Shown here in pieces: positions 50,957-60,324 of a stretch of DNA of 64,000 nucleotides. The stretch comes from Paenibacillus sp. J5C2022 (GTDB lineage Bacteria > Bacillota > Bacilli > Paenibacillales > Paenibacillaceae). The stretch's first letter is position 1; each line of letters opens with the position of its first letter. The notes below the pieces were generated by a model that searched no databases, was not told the origin of the DNA, and saw only the letters and a program-made list of their open reading frames with translations. The stretch spans positions 62,001 through 126,000 of the forward strand of contig NZ_JAOQJC010000010.1 in NCBI RefSeq assembly GCF_025567625.1, written 5' to 3'. The translations under genes and the position numbers were made by a program.

Positions 50957-53227
50957 ATGATGAGAAGGCCGAGTTTAAAACAGAAGATATGGCTGTCTTA
51001 CGGTTTGATGTTTGCCGTACCGTTTTTGATTTTGGGCAGCATTGTCTATTACAGCATGGTGATCAACTTGCAGCGCGAAATCGAGAAGAGCAACATTCGG
51101 CAACTTGGCTTGGTGCGCGACGAAATGGACAGTCTTATGCAGGAGATGGATACGCTGGCTACTCAACTGTCCTTGGATCCTAAGCTTACGCCTTATTTGG
51201 TCAGCAAATCCGGCTACTCTTTGCTGGAAACCGTTCGTGAACTGAATCGTTATCAATCCTACAACCCGCATCTCGAAGATATTTTGATATATTATTACGG
51301 CGACCCCAATATTTACTCCACCACCGGAACGATGTCGGTGGATATATTGTCCAGCGAATTTTACAGTTTCCCCGATCGAAATCTGTCAGATTGGCTTGAG
51401 CGATCGGATGTTCAGCCCGCCTCGTCTTTCATAAAGGCGATCAACTTGAAGGACAGAACTGAGAAAAAACGAGATTCAAACTTGATCGCCTATGTTTCAC
51501 CCATTCCAAGAAGCACGTTTCTGCATTACGGAAAGGCCGTGCTCATGCTGAACGGAGACAGTCTGACGAACCAGATCGATAAACTGCTGGGGGATCTTCG
51601 CGGAAGCATCTTTGTCCTTGATGAGAGCCGACAGGTGATGGCATACAAGAACAATAGTCTGCCTGTCGGACAAACGATCATTTCCGATGTATGGCAATCG
51701 GATTGGTCGCCGGGGCTTAGGCAAATCCATTGGAAAAAAGAAAGCTATTCACTCGCATATGCCAAGTCGGAACGTACGGGCTGGTCGTATGTCACCCTGA
51801 TGCCCACGAAACAGTTTCTTTCGCGCGTTATTGATATGAAGATGTTTGTTTGGATTGTTTTGGGAATGATGGTTTGCCTCGGATTTGTCGGTTCCCTTGT
51901 CATTTCGCGGCGTCAGTACCGACCGATCGGCAGCTTGTTTCAAAGTGCGCTGACGATTCGCTCCGGGTCTTCCGGACATCGGTTGGAAAGCGAACTCGAT
52001 TTTATCGGAACTACGTTGCAAACGACTTATCGCAACAACCTCGAATTGATCGAGCAAGTCGATCTGCAAAAGGAGATCGTGAAAGAAAAATTCTTCCTGA
52101 ATGTGTTGGAAGGAAAGCTTGAATTGCAGGAGCTTGAAGACGGGATCAAAACATATAATCTGAAATTGCAGGGCAATCTGTTTTTTGTGCTGACAGTAGA
52201 TTTGGAGAACGGTCCGGATGACTTGCTGTCAGCTGATAAAAAGGAAGAGATTTCGAGCGCTCTGAACCATTTCACGGTGGATCGAGGCACTGCTTATGGC
52301 GTGATGTTGGACTGGGAAACGAGGATGGCGCTAATTATATCGGTCGAACACGAGGAAGATGAAATCAGACAGGTCCAATTGAATGTGGTGAGGAAATTGC
52401 AGCGACTAACGGCAGAGCGAGTTGGTACGCCGCTTACGCTGGCTGTGGGACAAGCATACAAGCAACTCCACTGGATCAATCGTTCTTTTATCGAAGCGTC
52501 AGGTGCAATGGCGTTCAAACTTCGGGAAGGCAGCGGCAGTTTGATTTTCTTCGATGAGATCGAAAATAGTTTGCATGACGATCTATGGTATCCAGTAGAA
52601 GAGCAAGTCAGGTTTGTACAGAGCTTGAGGCAAGGGGATGCAGAGATTGCTTCGGAAACGCTGCAGCGCATCATAGCCAGCATCGCGGAAAGGGAGCAGT
52701 CGATGTTGATGCTCCGTTTAATTTGCTCCGATCTGATCAATTCGGTATTCAAAACGATGAGAGAGATGGGGTTCGTGGACATATCGGATCAAATCCGGAT
52801 GGTTGCGAAGTATGCTTCGCTGAATGATTTGGCAGCGCGGCTGCGGCAAGTGGTCGAGGACATATGCGAGCATGTCGTCCATAATCGGGAAAGCAACAAT
52901 ACCCGCTTGAGGGATGCAGTCATTGCCGAAATAAATGAGCGGTATCCTTCCCTTGATTTTTCGTTGGAACAATTGGCTATGCATTTTCGATTATCCTCCT
53001 CCTATTTGAGCAGGTTTATCAAGGAACAAACGGGTATGACATTTACCGATTATGTTCAGCATTTGAGGCAGAATGAGGTGAAGCGTCTACTTGTCGAGAC
53101 GGATATGCCGGTGAAGGAGATCGTGGGACGCGTCGGGTATATCGGTGTTTCCAAGTATATCGAGAAATTTCGCAAACAGGAAGGCATAACGCCGGGCCAA
53201 TACAGAAAACTGTATAAGAAAAAATGA
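50957..53227 (+). CDS. YesN-like membrane-anchored AraC-family regulator (locus C)
   Basis: A 756-residue regulator with transmembrane helices at about residues 12-32 (YGLMFAVPFLILGSIVYYSM) and 297-317 (FVWIVLGMMVCLGFVGSLVI), an external sensor between them, and an AraC helix-turn-helix pair at about 650-756 (FRLSSSYLSRFIKEQTGMTF). It should sense an outer sugar and activate the importer genes that follow. The ATG at 50957 has GGAGAG six bases upstream; it starts 64 bp after the mutarotase gene and ends in a strong terminator. Confidence 0.9.
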   Translation: MMRRPSLKQKIWLSYGLMFAVPFLILGSIVYYSMVINLQREIEKSNIRQLGLVRDEMDSLMQEMDTLATQLSLDPKLTPYLVSKSGYSLLETVRELNRYQSYNPHLEDILIYYYGDPNIYSTTGTMSVDILSSEFYSFPDRNLSDWLERSDVQPASSFIKAINLKDRTEKKRDSNLIAYVSPIPRSTFLHYGKAVLMLNGDSLTNQIDKLLGDLRGSIFVLDESRQVMAYKNNSLPVGQTIISDVWQSDWSPGLRQIHWKKESYSLAYAKSERTGWSYVTLMPTKQFLSRVIDMKMFVWIVLGMMVCLGFVGSLVISRRQYRPIGSLFQSALTIRSGSSGHRLESELDFIGTTLQTTYRNNLELIEQVDLQKEIVKEKFFLNVLEGKLELQELEDGIKTYNLKLQGNLFFVLTVDLENGPDDLLSADKKEEISSALNHFTVDRGTAYGVMLDWETRMALIISVEHEEDEIRQVQLNVVRKLQRLTAERVGTPLTLAVGQAYKQLHWINRSFIEASGAMAFKLREGSGSLIFFDEIENSLHDDLWYPVEEQVRFVQSLRQGDAEIASETLQRIIASIAEREQSMLMLRLICSDLINSVFKTMREMGFVDISDQIRMVAKYASLNDLAARLRQVVEDICEHVVHNRESNNTRLRDAVIAEINERYPSLDFSLEQLAMHFRLSSSYLSRFIKEQTGMTFTDYVQHLRQNEVKRLLVETDMPVKEIVGRVGYIGVSKYIEKFRKQEGITPGQYRKLYKKK

Positions 53228-53236
53228 TGCAATGAG

Positions 53237-53260
53237 GCCGGATGTTCTTCCGGCTTTTTT
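53237..53260 (+). terminator. Intrinsic terminator after the locus C regulator
   Basis: GCCGGA (53237-53242) pairs with TCCGGC (53249-53254), followed directly by six T residues. It separates the regulator from the importer operon. Confidence 0.85.
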
Positions 53261-53413
53261 ATCGTCACTGCGGCAATATCAACAGAGGGATATCGAACGA
53301 ATGGCCATTGTCATGAACGGAACATGCGAACGCTCAATGGTATATATACGCCGGGCACCACGATACGTATACTTCTGAAGTGTGGCCGAGGTCACACGAA
53401 GGAGGTGAAGATC

Positions 53414-54310
53414 ATGTTTGTCTCGCGACTGAAGCGAACCTGGCCGCTATATGTACTGGTGTTGCCGGCGATCGTGCATTTCGTTATCTTTCAATACGTT
53501 CCGATGTACGGGGTTCAAATCGCTTTCAAAAACTATTATGTGACCAAAGGAATATGGGGGAGTGAATGGATCGGTTTCGATCATTTCGAACGTTTCTTCC
53601 AATCCTTTTACTTTTGGCGGCTAATTCGGAACACGCTGCTCATTAGTTTATATCAATTGGCCTTATTTCCGGTGTCGATTATTGTAGCGTTGTCATTGAA
53701 TGAGCTTGTCAATGGATGGTACAAGAAAACAGTACAAACCGTTACCTATGCGCCTCATTTCATTTCTGTCGTCGTGATGAACGGAATGCTTATTGCCTTC
53801 CTCAGTCCTTCTACCGGGATCATTAACAAGTTTATCGAGTGGCTTGGTTTTGAAGCGGTTTCATTCATGACGGAGCCTGTATGGTTTAAAAGTATCTTTG
53901 TTCTGTCAGGGGAATGGCAAAATCTTGGATGGGGAGCGATTATTTATTTGGCGGCTTTGGTCGGCATCAATCCGGAACTGCACGAGGCGGCCAGAGTGGA
54001 CGGTGCCACCCGGTTGCAGCGTATTTGGCACATCAATATTCCAGGCATAATGCCAACAATCGTTATTTTGCTTATTTTAAATGTCGGCAATTTCATGACT
54101 ATCGGTTTTGAACGCATATACTTGCTGCAAAATTCCCTGAACATGGAAGCCTCTGACATCATTCAAACCTATGTTTACCGCAGCGGTCTCCTGGAAGGGC
54201 AATACAGTTTCTCAAGCGCAGTGGGACTGTTCAACTCCGTCATTAATCTGATTTTGCTGCTTTCCGTAAACCATATTGCCCGCAAATTAAACAGTACGAG
54301 CTTGTTATAG
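53414..54310 (+). CDS. ABC sugar importer permease, LplB-type (locus C)
   Basis: A 298-residue permease of about six transmembrane helices, with FQYVPMYGVQIAFKNYY at the first helix end and an EAA loop HEAARVDGATRLQRI. ATG 53414 follows GGAGGTGAA by about seven bases; an in-frame upstream ATG at 53324 would add 30 residues without a ribosome site and is rejected. It starts the locus C operon: two permeases, binding protein, secreted propeller protein, sulfatase and two glycosidases. Confidence 0.92.
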   Translation: MFVSRLKRTWPLYVLVLPAIVHFVIFQYVPMYGVQIAFKNYYVTKGIWGSEWIGFDHFERFFQSFYFWRLIRNTLLISLYQLALFPVSIIVALSLNELVNGWYKKTVQTVTYAPHFISVVVMNGMLIAFLSPSTGIINKFIEWLGFEAVSFMTEPVWFKSIFVLSGEWQNLGWGAIIYLAALVGINPELHEAARVDGATRLQRIWHINIPGIMPTIVILLILNVGNFMTIGFERIYLLQNSLNMEASDIIQTYVYRSGLLEGQYSFSSAVGLFNSVINLILLLSVNHIARKLNSTSLL

Positions 54311-54325
54311 AAGGAGGGTGAGCGC

Positions 54326-55216
54326 TTGCGACAGTCTCTATCGGATAAACTCTTTACAGTATTAAATTTTGCCTTCACGTTGCTGATGCTGCTGGTGATT
54401 CTGTATCCGATTATTTACATTCTCAGCGCTTCCGTCAGCAATCCGCTAGATGTGAATTCAGGGAAAATGTGGCTATGGCCCGTGGACATGACATTTGAAG
54501 GGTACATGCGGGTGTTTGACAACCGAGAAATTGGGATGGGCTACCTGAACACGAGTGTTTATACGTTGATCGGTACTGTAATCCATCTTGCGCTGCTCCT
54601 ACCTTGCGCATTTGCCTTGTCGCGCAAAGATATGCACGGAAAGGGGATCATCATGCTATTTCTTCTGCTGACTATGTTTTTCAGCGGTGGGTTGATTCCC
54701 AATTATTTGTTGATCAAGGAGCTTGGTATGATGAATACCGGGTGGGCGGTGATGGTTCCCGGGGCGATAAGCATTTGGTCAATCGTAGTGACGCGCACGT
54801 TCTTTGCGATGAATGTGCCGCAAGAACTGCAGGAAGCGGCCGAAATCGACGGGAGTCATTTGTTCGGTGTGTTCTTTCGAATCGCACTGCCGCTTTCAGG
54901 ACCGATAATCGCCGTTATGTCACTGTTTCATGCGGTCGGGTTATGGAACCAGTACTTCTCGGCATTGCTGTATTTGTCCGATCGCAGCTTGTTTCCCTTG
55001 CAGCTCATTTTAAGGGAAATTCTCATTCTTCAGGAAATGAATACCTCGATGATGATGAGCGGGGATCAACTGGAAGGTTTGGCAGAGCAAGCGAGAATCG
55101 CGGACATTTTGAAGTATGCCGTCATGATTATTTCCGCTTTGCCGCTGCTTGTCGTATACCCGTTTCTGCAGCGCTTTTTTGTAAAGGGTGTGCTGATTGG
55201 TTCACTGAAAGGTTAA
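54326..55216 (+). CDS. ABC sugar importer permease, LplC/YtcP-type (locus C)
   Basis: A 296-residue permease with about six transmembrane helices, EAA loop QEAAEIDGSHLFGVF, and the family ending FFVKGVLIGSLKG. The TTG start has GGAGG eight bases upstream and is 15 bp after the first permease. It forms the importer core with the preceding gene; the ATPase is not encoded in this window. Confidence 0.92.
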   Translation: MRQSLSDKLFTVLNFAFTLLMLLVILYPIIYILSASVSNPLDVNSGKMWLWPVDMTFEGYMRVFDNREIGMGYLNTSVYTLIGTVIHLALLLPCAFALSRKDMHGKGIIMLFLLLTMFFSGGLIPNYLLIKELGMMNTGWAVMVPGAISIWSIVVTRTFFAMNVPQELQEAAEIDGSHLFGVFFRIALPLSGPIIAVMSLFHAVGLWNQYFSALLYLSDRSLFPLQLILREILILQEMNTSMMMSGDQLEGLAEQARIADILKYAVMIISALPLLVVYPFLQRFFVKGVLIGSLKG

Positions 55217-55252
55217 GGTTTGTTCGAATAATCAAAAGAAGAGGTGGCACAA

Positions 55253-56938
55253 ATGAAAATCAGCAAATGGTGGGTGCCGTTTATGGTGGCTTTATTGATC
55301 GCTGCCGTCGTAGCGGGCTGCTCGGACAACAAAAAAAATGATTCTGGCAGTCACGTAACAGCAAATGAAACGCCAAGCGGATCGCCCAACGCAACATCCG
55401 ATAACAAGGGGCAGAGTGATCAAGAGCAGTTGCCGGCTAATTTGAACGAGGCAGAATTTCCTATTGTGAAGGAGCCGATTACGCTTGCCATGATGGGAGC
55501 GAAGACAGCGAATCAACTGGTTTGGGAAGAGATGGCGTTCTTTCAGGAAATGGAGAATTTGACCCAGATCCGTTTTGAATTTGATACGCCTGCGGCCGAG
55601 AACTACAGAGAAAAGCTGAATCTGAGGTTTGCGAGTGGAAATTTGCCTGATGTGCTGTTCGGAGCAAATCTGCTGCCGGAGAATGAAATCTTGTTCGGCA
55701 GCCAGGGGCAATTGATTCCGCTGGAAGGTCTGATTGAGGAATACGCGCCGAATATTCGGAAGCTGCTTGATGATAATCCGGACATCCGCAGTAATCTTAC
55801 TACGCCGTCAGGACACATTTACTCCTTGCCGTTCGTGGACACTCCCGGCGCCTTCGGCGTCTATCCGAAATTATGGATTAACGAACGCTGGCTGGAAGCG
55901 GTACAGCTTCCAATGCCATCTACGGTCGATGAATTATTCGATGTACTCTTGGCGTTCAAGGAAAAGGATCCGAACCAAAACGGTCAGCCTGATGAAATTC
56001 CTATGTCGTTCCATCTCGTGCCGGGAAGTGGCGTTCCAGATATCCAATCCTTCTTGTTCAGCGCTTTCGGTTTTACCGGACCGGTTACGGTGGATGATAG
56101 TATAGTGCGTTTCGCGCCGTTTGAGCCTGAATATCGATCATATCTTGCTTTTATGAATCGACTATATGCCGCAGGATTGATTGATAAGGAAGGTTACTCG
56201 CAAACCGTGCAGCAAAAAAACGCGAAAGGGAACAATAGCACGTTGGGCATTTTTTCTGCCGGAGGAGCTTTCCAGGTTGTAGGCAACGAGTTGGACAAAA
56301 ATTATAATCTGTTGCCTCCGCTTGTTTCCGAGGCGAACAAGCAGCCGTTCTCCATTCGCGGCAACAATTTGATCAGAGGCACTTTCGCTATTACGTCCAG
56401 CAACGCTTATCCCGAAGCGACGATTCGCTGGGTGGATCATTTGTACAGCAAGGAAGGGGCGATACTGGCCGCGCAAGGGATTGAAGGCAAGCATTTCGAA
56501 TATGTGGATAACGGTCAGGGGCTGAAAGCCTTAATACCTGAAGGGGAAAACCCGGCGCAGTTTCGTGGGACGATATCGCCAAACGCAGGAACATTTATTC
56601 CACGCATACACGAGCCGGTACAGAAGTTGAATCAATACAAGATAGAGGAAACGAATCCGCTTAACCATCATATTGCGGTTGAATCAAAGCTCAAGCTCGA
56701 ACCGATCGCCCGGGACGCATTCCCGCTGACTTACTTCACGCTGGAAGAGCAGCAACGGTTAAAGGTGCTGGAAGTGGACATTACGTCCTATGTGAATGAA
56801 ATGTCTGCCAAATTCATCGTTGGCGATACTTCTCTTGACCAATGGGATGCCTATATCAGCACGCTGGAAAAAATGAATGTGCAGGAATATGTAGATATTT
56901 ATCAACAAGCTTATGATCGCTGGAATCAGGGGGGCTGA
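55253..56938 (+). CDS. Extracellular sugar-binding lipoprotein (locus C)
   Basis: A 561-residue LplA-type receptor. The signal peptide ends in VVAGCSDN, giving a lipid-anchored protein with a polar linker to about residue 60. The lobes show ASGNLPDVLFG and the KDPNQNGQPDEIPMSF loop also seen in the other two receptors. ATG 55253 is used, after GAGGTGG; a GTG nine bases upstream overlaps that site. It is followed two bases later by the secreted propeller protein, a hint that receptor and secreted protein handle the same glycan. Confidence 0.92.
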   Translation: MKISKWWVPFMVALLIAAVVAGCSDNKKNDSGSHVTANETPSGSPNATSDNKGQSDQEQLPANLNEAEFPIVKEPITLAMMGAKTANQLVWEEMAFFQEMENLTQIRFEFDTPAAENYREKLNLRFASGNLPDVLFGANLLPENEILFGSQGQLIPLEGLIEEYAPNIRKLLDDNPDIRSNLTTPSGHIYSLPFVDTPGAFGVYPKLWINERWLEAVQLPMPSTVDELFDVLLAFKEKDPNQNGQPDEIPMSFHLVPGSGVPDIQSFLFSAFGFTGPVTVDDSIVRFAPFEPEYRSYLAFMNRLYAAGLIDKEGYSQTVQQKNAKGNNSTLGIFSAGGAFQVVGNELDKNYNLLPPLVSEANKQPFSIRGNNLIRGTFAITSSNAYPEATIRWVDHLYSKEGAILAAQGIEGKHFEYVDNGQGLKALIPEGENPAQFRGTISPNAGTFIPRIHEPVQKLNQYKIEETNPLNHHIAVESKLKLEPIARDAFPLTYFTLEEQQRLKVLEVDITSYVNEMSAKFIVGDTSLDQWDAYISTLEKMNVQEYVDIYQQAYDRWNQGG

Positions 56939-56940
56939 AC

Positions 56941-58926
56941 ATGAGGAAAAAGTTGCTGATTACGGCATTGGTTTTTGTGTTAAGCGCATCGGCTTCTGTC
57001 GCTTCGCCGGTAAGTGAAACAGTGAGCTACAGCGGATTTGCCGGCTTTACTTCTGTTGATTATACTAGTGAATTTCATGGCTATCAGAAGGCTATGAATC
57101 GCGATTTTACCAATTACGGATTTAATTTCGGAAACGAATCTGAACATCTGATGAATATTGTCTGGAGCAGCGACATGCGTTTTCGACTGGCAGATTTGGA
57201 CGGTGATGGCCTGGACGATGCGTTGTACTACCATATTGGCAGTGGACAATTGACCTGGTTCCTTGGCTTGGGCAACGGCACTTTTGGAGCCGCAAATATT
57301 TATATGTGGAGTACAGGCATCAACGGCGGCTTTTTGGCCGGTGATTTCAACGGAGACGGTTACGCTGATTTGGGAACGGTTCATCTGACGGGCACTGGCG
57401 CCGATGTCACGATCGGTTATGGAGACGGAATCGGAGGCTTCGGCGGAACAACGACTGCCGTGAATGTGCCGATTACGGGCGGCCAGATGGAAGTCGGCGA
57501 TGTTAACGGGGACACGTATGCCGACATCATTGTTTATTCCGCTTCAACTGGAGCTGTCGATGTGTGGTTTGGCGACGGCGCGGGAGATTTCCCTGTAATA
57601 TCCGGTGTCAGCACAAACTGGTCTGGAGTACCGGTTGGGGGTCAATTGGTCGTTGGGGATCTGAATCAGGATCGTCTAGTTGACATTGGTCTGTATCGCA
57701 GCAGTTCGCATTCGACCGGTTATGCTTTCCGCATGGGCCGAGGGGACGGTACATTCGGGCCCAAGCCGAGTGAACTCGGGACTCTCAGCGAATATCATCT
57801 GAGAACGCGGCATACTTGGAACAATCCTGCGGCTATTGCCCGTATTGGACAGATCAATGCCGACGGGGCAGCCGATCTCGTGGAATTTATTCCTGGCAAT
57901 CTGTATTTCAGAGCCAGATTTGCTACAGGGCTTGCTGCTTATGATTATTCCGCTCATTTGATCAAGGATGGAAGCGGTTACCGAATGTGGACGGGAGGTC
58001 GTTGGAAGACGGTGGATCAGAATGGCGACCCAATTCTGGTCGGCGGGGAAAATCTGTATGACGGAGACCATATTCTTTATTCAAGTTCGGCTGATGGCTA
58101 CACTTGGTCCCGGCAAATTGAGCGTCCCGTCTTCTATAAGGGGCAGGAAATCGGTTTTACCGGTTGGTGGACGGATAATACGCTGGAGCCGGAAGTCATC
58201 AAAGTGAACGGAACTTATTATATGTTTTGGCAGGCGCAGATTTTCCCGGGAGATCAGGTGGACACCGGAGAGACCGCCACTGTATTGGCCGACCGCATTG
58301 GGCTTGCCACTTCCACAGACGGGGTGAACTGGACTCGCAAGACCGATCGGGGAGTTGTCGTTAATTTGACTTCGCCGGCATCCACGAAGCTGACGCATCA
58401 CGAAATGGTGTATGTGCCGGATGATGAGGATGGAAAACCGTGGTGGATGTACGTATTCTACTTTGTGGATGGAGAGGCGCAATCCCATGTTAGAATCCGT
58501 TCGGACGATCCGACGACTTTCGATTGGCTGGAGCACGAAAGCACGGATGGCATGGGACAACTCGGCAACCAAATCGGCTATGCCAATGAAGCCCCCGGAG
58601 GGCGGGTGTTTGTCCGCATTACGTTCGTGAACAATCCGTCGACCAATCAAAGGCATCCCACCATTGAGCTGTCCAGGGACGGGTTGATATGGGAGCGTGA
58701 TGCTACGCGTCAATATCCGATGTTGGCTACCAGCGATGGCCCTCTGGAGAACAGCAGCGTGTTCTTTCTCGGCTTGTCGACGATAGACGGAACAGGTCAG
58801 CTGGAATATTTGGGGAACGACACGTTCCGCGCATTGTATGTCGCCGCCACCTCTGAGGGGCCGACGGCACCGGCAATATTCAAATCCGAAATCGGTTTGG
58901 GTGAAGTACAGTTAAGGTTCCAATGA
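56941..58926 (+). CDS. Secreted FG-GAP plus five-bladed-propeller protein
   Basis: A 661-residue exported protein. The signal peptide (MRKKLLITALVFVLSASASV) has a likely cut after SVA and no lipobox. Residues about 75-330 hold five FG-GAP/VCBS calcium-loop repeats (ADLDGDGLDDALYY, GDFNGDGYADLG, GDVNGDTYADI and more). Residues about 345-660 look like a GH43/GH32-type five-bladed propeller, for example LEPEVIKVNGTYYMFW and IGLATSTDGVNWTRK. It may bind or cleave the locus C polymer outside the cell. It starts two bases after the receptor stop and shares ATGA with the sulfatase start. No family can be named with certainty. Confidence 0.72.
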   Translation: MRKKLLITALVFVLSASASVASPVSETVSYSGFAGFTSVDYTSEFHGYQKAMNRDFTNYGFNFGNESEHLMNIVWSSDMRFRLADLDGDGLDDALYYHIGSGQLTWFLGLGNGTFGAANIYMWSTGINGGFLAGDFNGDGYADLGTVHLTGTGADVTIGYGDGIGGFGGTTTAVNVPITGGQMEVGDVNGDTYADIIVYSASTGAVDVWFGDGAGDFPVISGVSTNWSGVPVGGQLVVGDLNQDRLVDIGLYRSSSHSTGYAFRMGRGDGTFGPKPSELGTLSEYHLRTRHTWNNPAAIARIGQINADGAADLVEFIPGNLYFRARFATGLAAYDYSAHLIKDGSGYRMWTGGRWKTVDQNGDPILVGGENLYDGDHILYSSSADGYTWSRQIERPVFYKGQEIGFTGWWTDNTLEPEVIKVNGTYYMFWQAQIFPGDQVDTGETATVLADRIGLATSTDGVNWTRKTDRGVVVNLTSPASTKLTHHEMVYVPDDEDGKPWWMYVFYFVDGEAQSHVRIRSDDPTTFDWLEHESTDGMGQLGNQIGYANEAPGGRVFVRITFVNNPSTNQRHPTIELSRDGLIWERDATRQYPMLATSDGPLENSSVFFLGLSTIDGTGQLEYLGNDTFRALYVAATSEGPTAPAIFKSEIGLGEVQLRFQ

Positions 58927-60323
58927 GTATGACGCAGCCGAATATTTTACTCATCGTGTCGGATCAACTTCGTTATGATTGCATAGGTTTTAGCGGTCGA
59001 TATCCGGTTAGGACGCCGAATTTGGATCGGTTGGCTGATGAAGGTGTCTGGTTCTCCAACGCCTACACGCATATTCCCTTATGCTGTCCGGCGAGACAAA
59101 GTTTACTGAACGGCAGGCGGCCCGAGACTTTCGGGTCGCTCTGGAATTATGATCTCGGTCCACCGACACCGGCGTTGGGGCCGGATATGTATGCATGGCC
59201 AAGAGAATTGAATCGAATCGGTTATGCAACGGGCTACCTGGGCAAGTGGCATGTGCATCCAACGTTCGATCCTACAAGTTACGGATATGACGATTATGTT
59301 TCCCTGCAGGACTATCAGCAGTTTCGGCAAGCGAACTATGGCCCGCCTGCATATAACAATGGATTTTTTGGCGAAACGGACCCTGTGCCGATTGATGATG
59401 CGCGCACGCACTGGATGGCTGATCAAGCCATCTCGTTAATTGAACGATACGAGTGCGAGCATAGCGGCCCATGGCATGTTCGGCTTGACTTTGACGAGCC
59501 GCATCTGCCGTGCAGACCGAGCGAGCCATTCGCCTCCTGGTACAAGCCGGATGAAGTGCCAAGATGGGATAGTTTTAATGAGCGATTCGAGAACAAGCCT
59601 TACATTCAGAAGCAACAGCTGCTGAACTGGCAGGTGGAACACTATGAATGGTCGGACTGGTCGCCGACGGTTGCCCGTTATTATGCGGCCATCAGTCAGA
59701 TGGACGATGCTGTCGGGAAGATCATCGACTTCCTGAAACGCTCGAATTTGAGCGAACGCACTATTGTGATTTTTACTGCCGATCACGGCGATATGTGCGG
59801 CGCTCATCGGATGATGGATAAGCACTGTATCATGTACGAGGATATTATGCGCGTCCCTTTGATCATAAGCGGACCGGGGATGCCACACGGCCAAATTCGT
59901 CAGGAGCTGGTGTACAATTTGCTTGATCTTCCGCCAACCTTGTCCGCACTGGCCGGGTTTGAACCGGGCAAGTTTCAGGGAAGATCGCTGAAGCCTTTGC
60001 TGGATCCCTTGTATGATGTCCTGGCGCAAGAATGGCGAAAGGAAATTGTTTCTACTTATAATGGTCAGCAATTTGGACTGTTCATTCAACGGATGATAAC
60101 GGACGGGTGTATGAAGTTGGTATGGAATCCGACCGATGTCGATGAGTTATATGATCTGCAGAGCGATCCCGCTGAATTAAACAATCTAATCCATGATGCC
60201 GATTGGACAGATCAAATCCGGGCGCTTCGAAAACGATTGTACGAGATCCTGTTGCAAGAAGGGGACAGCGTGGTGGCGAATCCGTGGATCAAGCAACAAT
60301 TGCTGCAAGGAAGGAAGCTCTAG
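58923..60323 (+). CDS. Cysteine-type sulfatase (cytoplasmic)
   Basis: A 466-residue sulfatase removing sulfate esters from sugars. The N-terminal NILLIVSDQLRYD gives metal-binding aspartates, and the C-x-P-x-R motif CCPAR (Cys54) is the site converted to formylglycine. GYLGKWHVHP and FTADHGDMCGAH complete the active site. No signal peptide is seen, so it works on imported oligosaccharides. The cysteine needs a maturing enzyme (FGE or anSME), which is not in this window. The ATG overlaps the propeller-protein stop by four bases. With the rhamnose genes it indicates a sulfated rhamnose-type glycan. Confidence 0.92.
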   Translation: MSMTQPNILLIVSDQLRYDCIGFSGRYPVRTPNLDRLADEGVWFSNAYTHIPLCCPARQSLLNGRRPETFGSLWNYDLGPPTPALGPDMYAWPRELNRIGYATGYLGKWHVHPTFDPTSYGYDDYVSLQDYQQFRQANYGPPAYNNGFFGETDPVPIDDARTHWMADQAISLIERYECEHSGPWHVRLDFDEPHLPCRPSEPFASWYKPDEVPRWDSFNERFENKPYIQKQQLLNWQVEHYEWSDWSPTVARYYAAISQMDDAVGKIIDFLKRSNLSERTIVIFTADHGDMCGAHRMMDKHCIMYEDIMRVPLIISGPGMPHGQIRQELVYNLLDLPPTLSALAGFEPGKFQGRSLKPLLDPLYDVLAQEWRKEIVSTYNGQQFGLFIQRMITDGCMKLVWNPTDVDELYDLQSDPAELNNLIHDADWTDQIRALRKRLYEILLQEGDSVVANPWIKQQLLQGRKL

Positions 60324-60324
60324 G

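Noticed and set aside
53324..53413. N-terminal extension of the locus C LplB-type permease
   Set aside because: There is no ribosome site at 53324, the added residues are not family-like, and GGAGGTGAA stands before the ATG at 53414.
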